DNA from: Rhodospirillaceae bacterium
Lineage (GTDB): Bacteria > Pseudomonadota > Alphaproteobacteria > MPNO01 > UBA2964
Length of the DNA stretch: 8,944 bases
Assembly (NCBI GenBank): GCA_002712335.1
Contig: PATI01000045.1
Span: forward strand, 1-8,944
Direction: 5' to 3'
Shown: one piece after another, positions 1 through 6,612 of the stretch
How positions within the stretch are numbered: the stretch's first letter is position 1
How the letters are laid out: every line of letters begins with the position of its first letter
The notes under the pieces: model-generated
The model's database searches: none
What the model saw: the letters and a program-made list of their open reading frames with translations, nothing else
What the model was told of the DNA's origin: nothing
Position numbers and translations under genes: made by a program

Positions 1-121
1 GCATCTTAGCTAGGTCATAAGCCTCTTGAAGTAGGGATTCTGGTACGGCCTTTTCTAGAAATGAATCATAGGTGCGTCCCTTGTTAAAAATAACGTCAAG
101 TAAGTCACTCCCTCCGGGCAT
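1..121 (-). CDS. Nitroreductase-family protein, RutE/HadB-like (N-terminal 40 codons only)
   Basis: The ATG is at 121-119 and the frame stays open to the window edge, so only about 40 residues are visible. A good Shine-Dalgarno (AGGAG at 132-128, 6 nt spacing) fixes the start. The visible protein has an LDVIFNKGRTYDSF stretch, then a PESLLQEAYDLAKM helix. This follows, from memory, the N-terminus of RutE-type FMN nitroreductases (LxTLFxxARTHN, then VSDETLRELYDLMKWGPTS). RutE reduces malonic semialdehyde to 3-hydroxypropionate in pyrimidine catabolism; relatives reduce other aldehydes or nitro compounds. The FMN-binding part lies outside the window, so the substrate is unknown. It is probably the last visible gene of the unit that starts with the UbiD gene at 3497, separated from the dioxygenase by 75 nt containing a stem-loop. 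Family assignment is moderate because so little protein is visible. Confidence 0.6.
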   Translation of the reverse strand, partial: MPGGSDLLDVIFNKGRTYDSFLEKAVPESLLQEAYDLAKM

Positions 122-156
122 GAATTTCTCCTTCAAAGATCAAATAACGTGGTCAG

Positions 157-192
157 TTTAAAATGGTGGTAGTAGCTGCACCCCATTTTAAA
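157..192 (-). repeat. Intercistronic stem-loop after the dioxygenase gene
   Basis: Ten perfectly complementary bases (157-166 TTTAAAATGG and 183-192 CCATTTTAAA) are extended by three more pairs (168-170 GGT with 180-182 ACC) across one bulged base at 167. This leaves a 9-nt loop at 171-179. The structure begins 4 nt after the dioxygenase stop codon and ends 35 nt before the next ATG. In the transcribed direction the stem is followed by CTGACC rather than a U-run, so it is not a standard intrinsic terminator. An RNA-processing or mRNA-stability hairpin, or a partial attenuator, fits better; the role is inferred. Confidence 0.55.
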
Positions 193-196
193 ACAA

Positions 197-1045
197 TTAA
201 TATGGTTCTTCCCCTATTACCATAGTACGATGCATGTGGCGAATACCGGGCGCTTTAATGCCTCCCCGCCCTATGTGGATCAAAGAAGGGTTATCCCACA
301 TTAATAAATCACCTTTATTCCATTTATGCCGATAGCAAAATTCAGGATTTATTTGATGCTCAAAAAGTTCATCGAGGAGAGGCTGTGCCGCGGAGTCCTC
401 CATTCCTTCAATACCCACGACAAAACGGGGGGAAATATATAGTGCCCTGCGTTTTGTTATCGGGTGCCTTCTGACGACTGGATGTACTGCATCTGGAACC
501 GCAACTCCGTAGACTTTTTCAGCTGAATTAAAAAATTGTTTATCAACTTGGGCCCTGTTATTGCGCCTGCGGTCAAAGACATGGATAGCCTTAAGTCCGT
601 CAATCTGTTTCTTGAGATTATTTGAGAGGGTATCATAAGCGGCATATAGGTCAGACCATTCTGTGTCGCCGCCCTCTTCGGCCACCTCCAGTGCATAAAG
701 AAATGTCGCACGAGATGGGACCTTGGCAAATGACAAATCTGAATGCCAAAAATCACCGGCACTGATTACGCCTACTGGCTGTCCTTCCTGCAACCGGTTG
801 GAAAGAACTGTTACCTCAGGGAAGCATGGCAACGTGAAGGGCCTCCCTTCACGGGTTTCAATAGGGCCAAATCTTTTACTGAATTCGATTTGGGCACGAG
901 GCCCAAGTTTCTGTTCCCTAAACACCAAAAGCTGGTATTCAAAAAATGCGGAACTAATTTTCTCAAATTCACGCTCTTGGATAAAGTTGAGGTCTATTCC
1001 AATTAACTCAGCTCCAAGTGCCTTTGATAAACGGTTTATTTGCAT
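197..1045 (-). CDS. TauD/TfdA-family Fe(II)/2-oxoglutarate-dependent dioxygenase
   Basis: This 282-residue protein has the usual length of the TauD/TfdA family, whose members use O2 and 2-oxoglutarate to hydroxylate an acid substrate, often with cleavage of a C-S or C-O bond. The N-terminus (LSKALGAELIGIDL) is typical. The iron-binding facial triad is complete: H101 and D103 in WHSDLSF, and H257 in WDNPSLIH. Near the C-terminus R269 and R273 (RHMHR) sit where TauD binds the 2-oxoglutarate and substrate carboxylate/sulfonate groups, and T128 in GGDTEW matches the TauD 2-oxoglutarate-contacting threonine. The enzyme should be cytoplasmic and active. The ATG starts 5 nt after the SDR stop and the only nearby Shine-Dalgarno (AAGG) is just 2 nt away, so translation probably depends on coupling to the SDR gene. 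The substrate is unknown; the neighbourhood argues for a catabolic acid rather than sulfur scavenging. Confidence 0.9.
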   Translation of the reverse strand: MQINRLSKALGAELIGIDLNFIQEREFEKISSAFFEYQLLVFREQKLGPRAQIEFSKRFGPIETREGRPFTLPCFPEVTVLSNRLQEGQPVGVISAGDFWHSDLSFAKVPSRATFLYALEVAEEGGDTEWSDLYAAYDTLSNNLKKQIDGLKAIHVFDRRRNNRAQVDKQFFNSAEKVYGVAVPDAVHPVVRRHPITKRRALYISPRFVVGIEGMEDSAAQPLLDELFEHQINPEFCYRHKWNKGDLLMWDNPSLIHIGRGGIKAPGIRHMHRTMVIGEEPY

Positions 1046-1050
1046 GGCCT

Positions 1051-1809
1051 TTAGTGCATTGCTGAGCCGCCATCAACTACCAAGCTTTGCCCAGTTATGA
1101 AGTCGCTTTCACCAGAGGCAAGAAAAAGGCATGCCCCAACCAGGTCTTGTGGTGTTTCAATCCGTTTAAGGGCCCTTGTTTTAACCGTGCCGTCCATACT
1201 CGTACCTAGCTCAGTATCCCGTTTAAGAACATTTTCACTCGCAGTTGCCCCAGGAGCTATGGCGTTAACACATATATTATCACTCCCGATCTCCCTTGCT
1301 AGTGAACGCGTAATCCCGACTACCGCGGCTTTTGATGCGTCGTAATGAAGAAAATGCGTGGACCCCTTAAAGGCACGACCGGATGAAATATTAATAATCT
1401 TGCCGTATTGGTGCTTGCGCATCTCTGGAACTGCTTCTTTGCACATAATCCAGACTCCCTTGATATTTACAGCGCTCACCCGATCCCAGTCGTCGACAGT
1501 AATTTCATCAAAATTTGCCCGGTCAACCATTGTAAAAATAGCAGCGTTATTAACTAGAATATCCAAACGACCATAAGCTTCCACTGTTTTTTGAACGGCA
1601 CTACGTGCCGAAGCTTCATCAGAAACATCACAAGGAGCGTCTACAGCATCTCCTCCCGCCTGCTTTATTATATCGACAACAGTCTGACCAGAATCTAGAT
1701 CAGATATGGCAATTTTTGCCCCTTCTCGCGCTAGTCCTTTTGCGAACTCTGCTCCTATTCCTTGGGCTGCACCCGTAACGAGTGCGACGCGTCCTTCAAG
1801 CCGTCCCAT
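1051..1809 (-). CDS. Short-chain dehydrogenase/reductase (classical SDR, NAD-type)
   Basis: This is a 252-residue classical SDR, the standard length. The nucleotide-binding motif TGAAQGIG is at residues 12-19, with D37 at the end of the second beta-strand, which normally favours NAD(H) over NADP(H). Further family marks are D61 (adenine contact), NNAA at 87-90, N115, catalytic S142/S143, Y156 and K160 in YDASK, and PG at 186-187. These enzymes oxidise alcohols or reduce ketones in the cytoplasm; here a dehydrogenase step on a hydroxylated or decarboxylated intermediate is likely. The ATG has a clear Shine-Dalgarno (GGGAG at 1821-1817, 7 nt spacing). Its first 55 nt overlap the 3' end of the upstream UbiD gene in another frame, so the two should be translationally coupled. 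The dioxygenase follows 5 nt after its stop. Family is certain, substrate is not. Confidence 0.93.
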   Translation of the reverse strand: MGRLEGRVALVTGAAQGIGAEFAKGLAREGAKIAISDLDSGQTVVDIIKQAGGDAVDAPCDVSDEASARSAVQKTVEAYGRLDILVNNAAIFTMVDRANFDEITVDDWDRVSAVNIKGVWIMCKEAVPEMRKHQYGKIINISSGRAFKGSTHFLHYDASKAAVVGITRSLAREIGSDNICVNAIAPGATASENVLKRDTELGTSMDGTVKTRALKRIETPQDLVGACLFLASGESDFITGQSLVVDGGSAMH

Positions 1810-3497
1810 GTCAGTTCTCCCTTTTCTTTTCTATCGCCAGCTCCCGGAGTACCCTCACCAAGAGTACGTACCTCGGTGTTCATTTTCAAATCGCCTCGGC
1901 GCTTCTGCGCTATTATTTCTCCTGTTTGCCAATATTCACCTTTGACAGCGCGCTGGGCCATGGTTTCAAGGTCTTCATTCCACTCGCCCATATCATAACC
2001 ATACCAAGGTCGCTGTGGTTTTAGCTTAGGTAATCCAAGTTCGTACCATATATCAGCAGCCCCCTCCATATACTCACGTTTGGGTAGTGATACTGGTGGA
2101 TATGTTTCTTTTAGGGTTGCATCAATTAAAACAGCGGAGTCGTTTGAATCCTGCAAGCTTCTGGGACCGTGCCCTTCATCTTTGTTTTTTAGAATTTCTA
2201 CGTCCCTGTGTGGTTTACAGCGATATGACATGGCCCAAAAAACTGCATTAGTATCATCGGGGTCAATATCTTCGTTGACTGCAATCACCCATTTCCCCTC
2301 GGCCCTTCTTAGCGAGGCTATGCCGTAGAGTGCGCGCCAAATCTCGGTCCGAGGCATTTCTCGATCAACAACGGCAATAATTAACTTGTGAAGTGATGTT
2401 AGTGGCTCGTGTGTGCATACATGCTTAATGCCCTTGATACCGAGGTGGTCACGCAAATGTTCTATTTGGGCAGCTTCATAAGCCGGTCTTTTGATTGCAG
2501 AGCTCTCCGACGGAGTAACTTGACTTACCCAAGAAACCATGACGGCGTTTTCTCGTCTGGTTACTGCTGTTACATCCATAAAGCCATTATACTCTTGCAA
2601 ATTAACATGGCCGTGACTTTCGCCAAATGGGGCTTCTGGTTCTAGTAAATCTGTAGAAATATATCCTTCAATCACGATTTCCGCCTCGGCTGGTACCAGA
2701 ATGTCAACCGTTTTTGCCTTCACGACATTGAGTGGTTTCCCACACAATCCACCGGAAACTTGAAATTCATCGTATTTTTCTGGAACCTTCTGCACCGCTG
2801 TAAAAGAAACTATCGGAGGTGCGCCAATTACAATAGCACACGGCATTGGCTTACCTATTTTTTTCCACTCCTCCCAATGCATATACCCCCCCGTGCGCAA
2901 CTCAATTGAAGGGTTAAAACCTACGCGGTTAGGGGCTTTTACCATCGCACGGTAATTGCCCATGTTTTGTATACCGTTATTAGGATCTTTAGTTATGAAA
3001 TGCGAAGCCGCAAAATACGGTGCGTTATCCCACCCAGGTGAAGAGATAGGAACAGGTATTTGATCTACGCCGAAACCATTGAGAAGGTCTTCCCCTTCAT
3101 ATACCAATTCATGGCAGGGTGCTTCATCAAAAGGCACCTCAGAAGGGTCAATCGGATTATTTAAGGCTTTAATCCACGTTTCCTTTATTTCATCAAGTTC
3201 GCAACCCATACCTAGTTTGTAGACAGCGCTATTCGCTGCAAGCCCACCAACCAGAACCGGAATATCATATTTTCGATCCTTCGCGTCCGTGACTGAGTTG
3301 AATAACCACGCTTTACGATCTTCCTCTTCAATGCCCCCGCGATATTGCCAACGCACTAGTGGATGCATTTCTGTGTCTTTATTAATTTCTCGGTCAACTT
3401 CAAACAATAAACCGGCCTCGCGCAATGCAACGATGTGCTCGTGAAGATCAACGTAACCTCGATCAGCAGCAGTTTGTTCCCGGATGGATTTAGCCAT
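1755..3497 (-). CDS. UbiD-family prenyl-FMN-dependent decarboxylase (copy 1)
   Basis: This 580-residue protein belongs to the UbiD family, which (de)carboxylates aromatic, heteroaromatic or alpha,beta-unsaturated acids using prenylated FMN and Mn/K. Catalytic motifs are present: N178 to R183 (NMGNYR) matches fungal Fdc1 N168/R173, and E288/E293 in EAPFGE match Fdc1 E277/E282. E244 is a possible metal-ligand equivalent of Fdc1 E233. The N-terminal block NKDTEMHPLVRWQ (39-51) is shared with the paralogue at 4819-6480, and the two are roughly half identical by eye over their length. The ATG has Shine-Dalgarno AAGGAA at 3510-3505. The tail after about residue 550 is charged and absent from the paralogue; its last 17 codons run into the SDR gene. 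The long leader (3498-3646) suggests it heads the unit UbiD-SDR-dioxygenase-nitroreductase. The substrate is unknown, and it may be a phenolic, phthalate-type or heteroaromatic acid. Confidence 0.93.
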   Translation of the reverse strand: MAKSIREQTAADRGYVDLHEHIVALREAGLLFEVDREINKDTEMHPLVRWQYRGGIEEEDRKAWLFNSVTDAKDRKYDIPVLVGGLAANSAVYKLGMGCELDEIKETWIKALNNPIDPSEVPFDEAPCHELVYEGEDLLNGFGVDQIPVPISSPGWDNAPYFAASHFITKDPNNGIQNMGNYRAMVKAPNRVGFNPSIELRTGGYMHWEEWKKIGKPMPCAIVIGAPPIVSFTAVQKVPEKYDEFQVSGGLCGKPLNVVKAKTVDILVPAEAEIVIEGYISTDLLEPEAPFGESHGHVNLQEYNGFMDVTAVTRRENAVMVSWVSQVTPSESSAIKRPAYEAAQIEHLRDHLGIKGIKHVCTHEPLTSLHKLIIAVVDREMPRTEIWRALYGIASLRRAEGKWVIAVNEDIDPDDTNAVFWAMSYRCKPHRDVEILKNKDEGHGPRSLQDSNDSAVLIDATLKETYPPVSLPKREYMEGAADIWYELGLPKLKPQRPWYGYDMGEWNEDLETMAQRAVKGEYWQTGEIIAQKRRGDLKMNTEVRTLGEGTPGAGDRKEKGELTWDGLKDASHSLRVQPKE

Positions 3498-3553
3498 TCT
3501 TAATTTCCTTATTATATAAAGGTAGGTGAATATTATTACTTGATATTTGGAAG

Positions 3554-3582
3554 AACTTATTTTTGCCGGTATAGCAAGTCAA
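3554..3582 (-). promoter_or_regulatory. Weak candidate promoter upstream of UbiD copy 1
   Basis: A good -35-like TTGACT (3582-3577) is followed after 17 nt by a poor -10-like TAAGTT (3559-3554). The -35 element lies in the loop of the inverted repeat at 3564-3589. The 149-nt gap, the stop of the unrelated cupin upstream and the need to start a four-gene unit all argue for a promoter here, but the exact boxes are uncertain. Confidence 0.25.
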
Positions 3583-3598
3583 TACGGCACCATATGGT
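3564..3598. repeat. Inverted repeat and 10-bp palindrome in the UbiD copy 1 leader
   Basis: Arms TGCCG-g-TAT (3564-3572) and ATACGGCA (3582-3589) are complementary over 8 bp with one bulged G and a 9-nt spacer. Directly next to the right arm is the perfect palindrome ACCATATGGT (3589-3598). Neither is followed by a T-run on either strand, so they are not terminators. Their position between the cupin stop and the UbiD start, around the best -35-like box, makes them candidate operator sites, possibly for the TetR protein encoded at 4271-4804. Binding is inference. Confidence 0.4.
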
Positions 3599-3646
3599 TG
3601 AACTCAATTCTCCATAATATCTAATTAATTAAAGAAAATATAATTT

Positions 3647-4171
3647 TTATTCTTCAGCACCCCAAAATTCATCTGGAAACGCGATTACCCCCACGCGACC
3701 ATTCTCCTTCGCATTACTTTTTAGGGGTTTTCCATAGATGTTATAACGCGGATGCTCTGCTGTAGGCTCGGTCTTAGCTCCAACACGCAACAGGATGAGC
3801 GGTTCATCGCCAACTGCCTCAAAGCGATAGTAACTGCCTGATGGCAACATTACCCCCTCATAAGCATCACAAATTTTTTCTTCACCTCTAGGGCCATAGA
3901 AACATGCTTTACCCTTAAGAACGAGGTGAAAGTGATCTTGATCGGTATGGTTATGCAACCCGTTTTCTCCCCCCGAGGCGTATACTTTTAGGTTAGCCCA
4001 CATATTACCGGTATCAGCGACCAATTGATTACTCCGGCCTTTTTTTAGTAATTGCGCCCGAAGTTTAAAAAATTCTGCTTGAGGGGCCTTCTCAATATTA
4101 GCCTCACGCAACATTCGCATCTCCTCAGATTCTGTCGTCACCTTTCCCTTGTCTACTACATCCAATGGCAT
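3647..4171 (-). CDS. Small single-domain cupin with altered metal-ligand positions
   Basis: From the ATG at 4171 this is a 174-residue protein with one cupin beta-barrel. Cupin motif 1 is GLHNHTDQDHFHLVLKG: H73 and H75 give the HxH pair, but the residue normally Glu (7 before the conserved Gly) is H80. In motif 2 (LPSGSYYRFEAVGDEP) the usual His is Y115. The metal site, if any, is therefore His-His-His with a Tyr rather than His-His-Glu-His. The C-terminal part (PRYNIYGKPL onward) is not recognised. Cupins of this size act as isomerases, dioxygenases or ligand sensors, and I cannot say which. An upstream in-frame ATG at 4183 exists, but GGAGG lies 5 nt before the ATG at 4171, so the inner start is preferred. 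It lies between the TetR gene and UbiD copy 1 with an AT-rich gap of about 100 nt before it, so it may be read through from TetR or have its own promoter. Confidence 0.8.
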   Translation of the reverse strand: MPLDVVDKGKVTTESEEMRMLREANIEKAPQAEFFKLRAQLLKKGRSNQLVADTGNMWANLKVYASGGENGLHNHTDQDHFHLVLKGKACFYGPRGEEKICDAYEGVMLPSGSYYRFEAVGDEPLILLRVGAKTEPTAEHPRYNIYGKPLKSNAKENGRVGVIAFPDEFWGAEE

Positions 4172-4176
4172 CGATG

Positions 4177-4181
4177 CCTCC
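4177..4181 (-). promoter_or_regulatory. Ribosome binding site that decides the cupin start
   Basis: GGAGG, a full anti-Shine-Dalgarno match, lies 5 nt upstream of the ATG at 4171-4169. It overlaps the first possible ATG (4183-4181), which itself has only AT-rich sequence and no Shine-Dalgarno before it. Translation should therefore begin at 4171, giving a protein four residues shorter than the longest frame. Confidence 0.7.
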
Positions 4182-4270
4182 ATATTTTTTATAAAAATAT
4201 TATTCCAACCAAATTAAATTTTAATGACTTAATACTAGGAAAATTTAAAACTTCACCTCTCAGACGATGT

Positions 4271-4804
4271 TTAACGTATCAGCATATTATGCTTACGACG
4301 AGCATTCAAAAGGCGCTCATTTATATCAAGCCTGCCAGAATGTAGAAATTCGGCACTGATTACAGCCATATAAATTTCGGCACGATTTTCAGCAGTATCT
4401 CGGTCATGACCTAGACACAGAAACTGCTTAACTAAAAATTTCTGACGAAGTGCATCGGCTTTTTCAATTCTAATGGCTACTTCTGGGTTATTTTGACCCC
4501 AGAGACGAAGAGCCGCTGCTTGCCCCCTTGTGCCACGCTCAATGCCCCTCTCTATTACCTTCCATATTAATTCGCTAGGCTGATTAGATTCGTCACTATA
4601 ACTAGGGTAGGTTTCTTCTCTCATACCGAGCCAACGTTCTAACAAGGCATCAATCAACAATTGACGGTTCTTAAAGTGCCAGTAAAAACTACCTTTAGTA
4701 ACACCTAGTTGCAGAGCTAATCGCTCTATACTTAAACCATCTACACCAGATATGCCTAGTACATCCCAAGCTGCTTCGATCCAGTCGTTACGACTTATCG
4801 TCAA
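4271..4804 (-). CDS. TetR/AcrR-family transcriptional regulator
   Basis: This 177-residue protein has a clear TetR N-terminal DNA-binding domain: the helix-turn-helix covers about residues 24-44 (LSIERLALQLGVTKGSFYWHF), followed by the usual KxxLxxALLERW helix. The remaining residues (about 60-177) form the variable ligand-binding and dimerisation domain, which I do not recognise. The start codon is TTG (4804-4802), supported by GAAGG at 4816-4812 with 7 nt spacing; the protein begins right at the expected distance before the HTH. The gene lies 14 nt after the UbiD copy 2 stop, so it is most likely co-transcribed with that gene. TetR proteins usually repress neighbouring genes and release DNA when a pathway metabolite binds. 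Candidate operator-like repeats are in the leaders at 3564-3598, 6613-6648 and 8235-8275. Confidence 0.92.
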   Translation of the reverse strand: MTISRNDWIEAAWDVLGISGVDGLSIERLALQLGVTKGSFYWHFKNRQLLIDALLERWLGMREETYPSYSDESNQPSELIWKVIERGIERGTRGQAAALRLWGQNNPEVAIRIEKADALRQKFLVKQFLCLGHDRDTAENRAEIYMAVISAEFLHSGRLDINERLLNARRKHNMLIR

Positions 4805-4818
4805 TTTCGTACCTTCAA

Positions 4819-6480
4819 TTATTCGTCTTCGAAAGGGTTACCAGATACCTCTCGGATGGAGGTATTTGGAGACACGTCATTACGACGAAATTGCGCACTT
4901 CTTCGACCGTTCTCAAGGTATTTACCTTCCGCTGCTTTTCTTGCCATTTCATCCCATTGGTCATTCCAATCTCCAAGTGAGTAACCATGCCAAGGACTTT
5001 CAGGCTTCAACGCGGGTAAACCAAGTTTTTCCCATAGTGCCTTTGCATCTTCCATATATTCTTTTTTGGGCAGTGCAATTGGAGGCATATCTGATTTTAA
5101 CGTAGCATCTATCAACATGGTGGCCTCTTCTCGGCCCATTCTGAGGTCACTTTTCGGACCATGTCCCTTATCCCGATGAGGGAGGATAGCGACATCAAGG
5201 GCAGGATTAGCACGATAGGCCAGGGCCCAAAAAACTGCATCGCCCTCATCCGGGTCAATATCTTCGTTTACTGCTATGATGTATTTTCCAACAGCCGAAT
5301 TTAGAACTGAAGCTCCATAAAGTGCACGCCAAATTTCTGTCGTGGGAACCCCTCGTTCAAATACAATAAATAAAACTCGGCGGATATTTGTTAACGGCTC
5401 GTGCATTGATACCCGCTTTATGCCCTTTATACCTAAATGTTCGGTTAGGTGGTTAAACCATATCGGTTCCCAGGCCACCCGCTTGATCACACTGGATTCA
5501 GACGGAGTTACTTGCGAAATAATCGATGCAATTACAGCATTTTTACGATGCGTAATTGCTGTAACTTCCATTATATTATTATAATCCTCTAGCGCTATAT
5601 GTCCGTGACTCTCCCCAAAAGGCGCCTCTGGCTCAAGATATTCTGGGTCAATGTAACCCTCCACAACGATTTCCGCCTCGGCTGGGACCAATAAATCAAC
5701 GGTTTTGGCCTTTACCATATTTATGGGATTGCCAACTAAGCCTCCGGCTACCGCTATTTCATCAACCCCAAGTTGTAGTTTCTGCGGGGCGCAGTAGCAG
5801 ACACTAGGTGGTCCACCTAACATAATTGCCATTGGCATTTTTTCACCACGTTTCTTGTATTCAAGCCAATGCAAGTGCCCCTCAGCACCTCCAGAACGAA
5901 CAGACATCCTCACTGCCATTCTGGTTGAGCTTTTAAGTCCAGCTCGATATGTTCCCATATTTTGCACACCAGTCTCAGGGTTACGGCTTATACAGCCAGT
6001 AGCAGTAAAATAAGGAGCACTATCGAAACCTGGGGTCGAAATAGGAATGGGTAAAAAATCTAACCCTTTACCCTCTCCTTCGAGGTCTGAATCTATCACT
6101 ACTTCCTGACACGGTGCCTCCGAAACCTCACGTGGAGCGATTGGATTTGCAATAGCGTTACTCCAAACCTTGCCTATCTCATCAACACTAGCACCAATCC
6201 CTATACTATAAATCGCACGATTAGCTGAAAGGGCTCCAATTGCTACGGGTAGCTGATAATCTTGTCCCCGAGAACAGGTAATATTATTAAAAACAAAGGC
6301 CTTACGATCAGGTTCCGGAATGCCACCGCGAAACTGCCAACGAACCAAGGGATGCATTTCTGTATCCTTGTTTACGGTCTTATCAATTTTTGTAAGAAGG
6401 CCAGCCTTATCTAGGGCTTCAAGATGGTCTTGAAAATCCGGATAACCTTTGCCATCAAAAGAATTTGGATCGTACGCCAT
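4819..6480 (-). CDS. UbiD-family prenyl-FMN-dependent decarboxylase (copy 2)
   Basis: A 553-residue UbiD-family enzyme, expected to decarboxylate (or reversibly carboxylate) an aromatic or unsaturated acid with prenyl-FMN. The catalytic set is intact: N174 to R179 (NMGTYR), E285 and E290 in EAPFGE, and E241 as a probable metal ligand. Conserved blocks shared with the paralogue at 1755-3497 include NKDTEMHPLVRWQ (37-49), VPAEAEIV (265-272), VTPSESS (324-330), NEDIDPD (405-411) and the C-terminal PPIALPKKEYMEDA. Differences cluster in the region after the catalytic arginine (180-205, with a GGAEGHLHW insert-like segment) and at the C-terminus, which ends in GNPFEDE without the long tail of copy 1. 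This suggests a different substrate. The ATG has GGGAG at 6494-6490 (9 nt spacing). It is followed closely by the TetR gene. No UbiX is in view, so the cofactor must be made elsewhere. Confidence 0.94.
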   Translation of the reverse strand: MAYDPNSFDGKGYPDFQDHLEALDKAGLLTKIDKTVNKDTEMHPLVRWQFRGGIPEPDRKAFVFNNITCSRGQDYQLPVAIGALSANRAIYSIGIGASVDEIGKVWSNAIANPIAPREVSEAPCQEVVIDSDLEGEGKGLDFLPIPISTPGFDSAPYFTATGCISRNPETGVQNMGTYRAGLKSSTRMAVRMSVRSGGAEGHLHWLEYKKRGEKMPMAIMLGGPPSVCYCAPQKLQLGVDEIAVAGGLVGNPINMVKAKTVDLLVPAEAEIVVEGYIDPEYLEPEAPFGESHGHIALEDYNNIMEVTAITHRKNAVIASIISQVTPSESSVIKRVAWEPIWFNHLTEHLGIKGIKRVSMHEPLTNIRRVLFIVFERGVPTTEIWRALYGASVLNSAVGKYIIAVNEDIDPDEGDAVFWALAYRANPALDVAILPHRDKGHGPKSDLRMGREEATMLIDATLKSDMPPIALPKKEYMEDAKALWEKLGLPALKPESPWHGYSLGDWNDQWDEMARKAAEGKYLENGRRSAQFRRNDVSPNTSIREVSGNPFEDE

Positions 6481-6543
6481 ACTACTAATCTCCCTGGAAC
6501 ATTTAAGGGCTCCCAGAAATTTTGGGTCCGCTCATTTTAGGTT

Positions 6544-6573
6544 TGTATAAGTTTTCAGAAACTATATTCTCAA
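6544..6573 (-). promoter_or_regulatory. Candidate promoter for UbiD copy 2 and TetR
   Basis: A -35-like TTGAGA (6573-6568) and a -10-like TATACA (6549-6544) are 18 nt apart, giving a predicted leader of about 57 nt. An alternative pair a little upstream, TTGCCA (6587-6582) and TATAGT (6566-6561), has better boxes but only 15 nt between them. Either would serve the UbiD-TetR pair. A small hairpin (CCCA and TGGG arms near 6512-6526) falls in the leader. Confidence 0.35.
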
Positions 6574-6612
6574 AATAAACTTGGCAATAATAGTGGCATC
6601 ATGAAAGAGATT

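Noticed and set aside
157..192. Stem-loop as an intrinsic terminator
   Set aside because: There is no U-run after the stem in the transcribed direction, and a well-placed gene follows within 35 nt.
457..762. Second minus-strand open frame of 101 codons inside the dioxygenase gene
   Set aside because: It is a shifted-frame shadow of a well-supported gene, with a low-complexity, family-less product.
723..1100. Plus-strand open frame of 125 codons
   Set aside because: It is antisense to the dioxygenase gene, which has all its catalytic residues in frame; the plus-strand product has no recognisable motif and no good ribosome binding site.
3511..3516. Perfect TATAAT just before UbiD copy 1
   Set aside because: It lies directly against the Shine-Dalgarno (3505-3510); transcription from it would start at or after the ribosome site, and no -35-like box is found 16-18 nt upstream.
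4052..4345. Plus-strand open frame across the cupin-TetR gap
   Set aside because: It is antisense to both genes' ends, AT-driven in the gap, and shows no protein motif.
4752..5105. Plus-strand open frame of 117 codons over the UbiD copy 2 to TetR junction
   Set aside because: It is antisense to the conserved UbiD C-terminus and the TetR start, with no recognisable domain.
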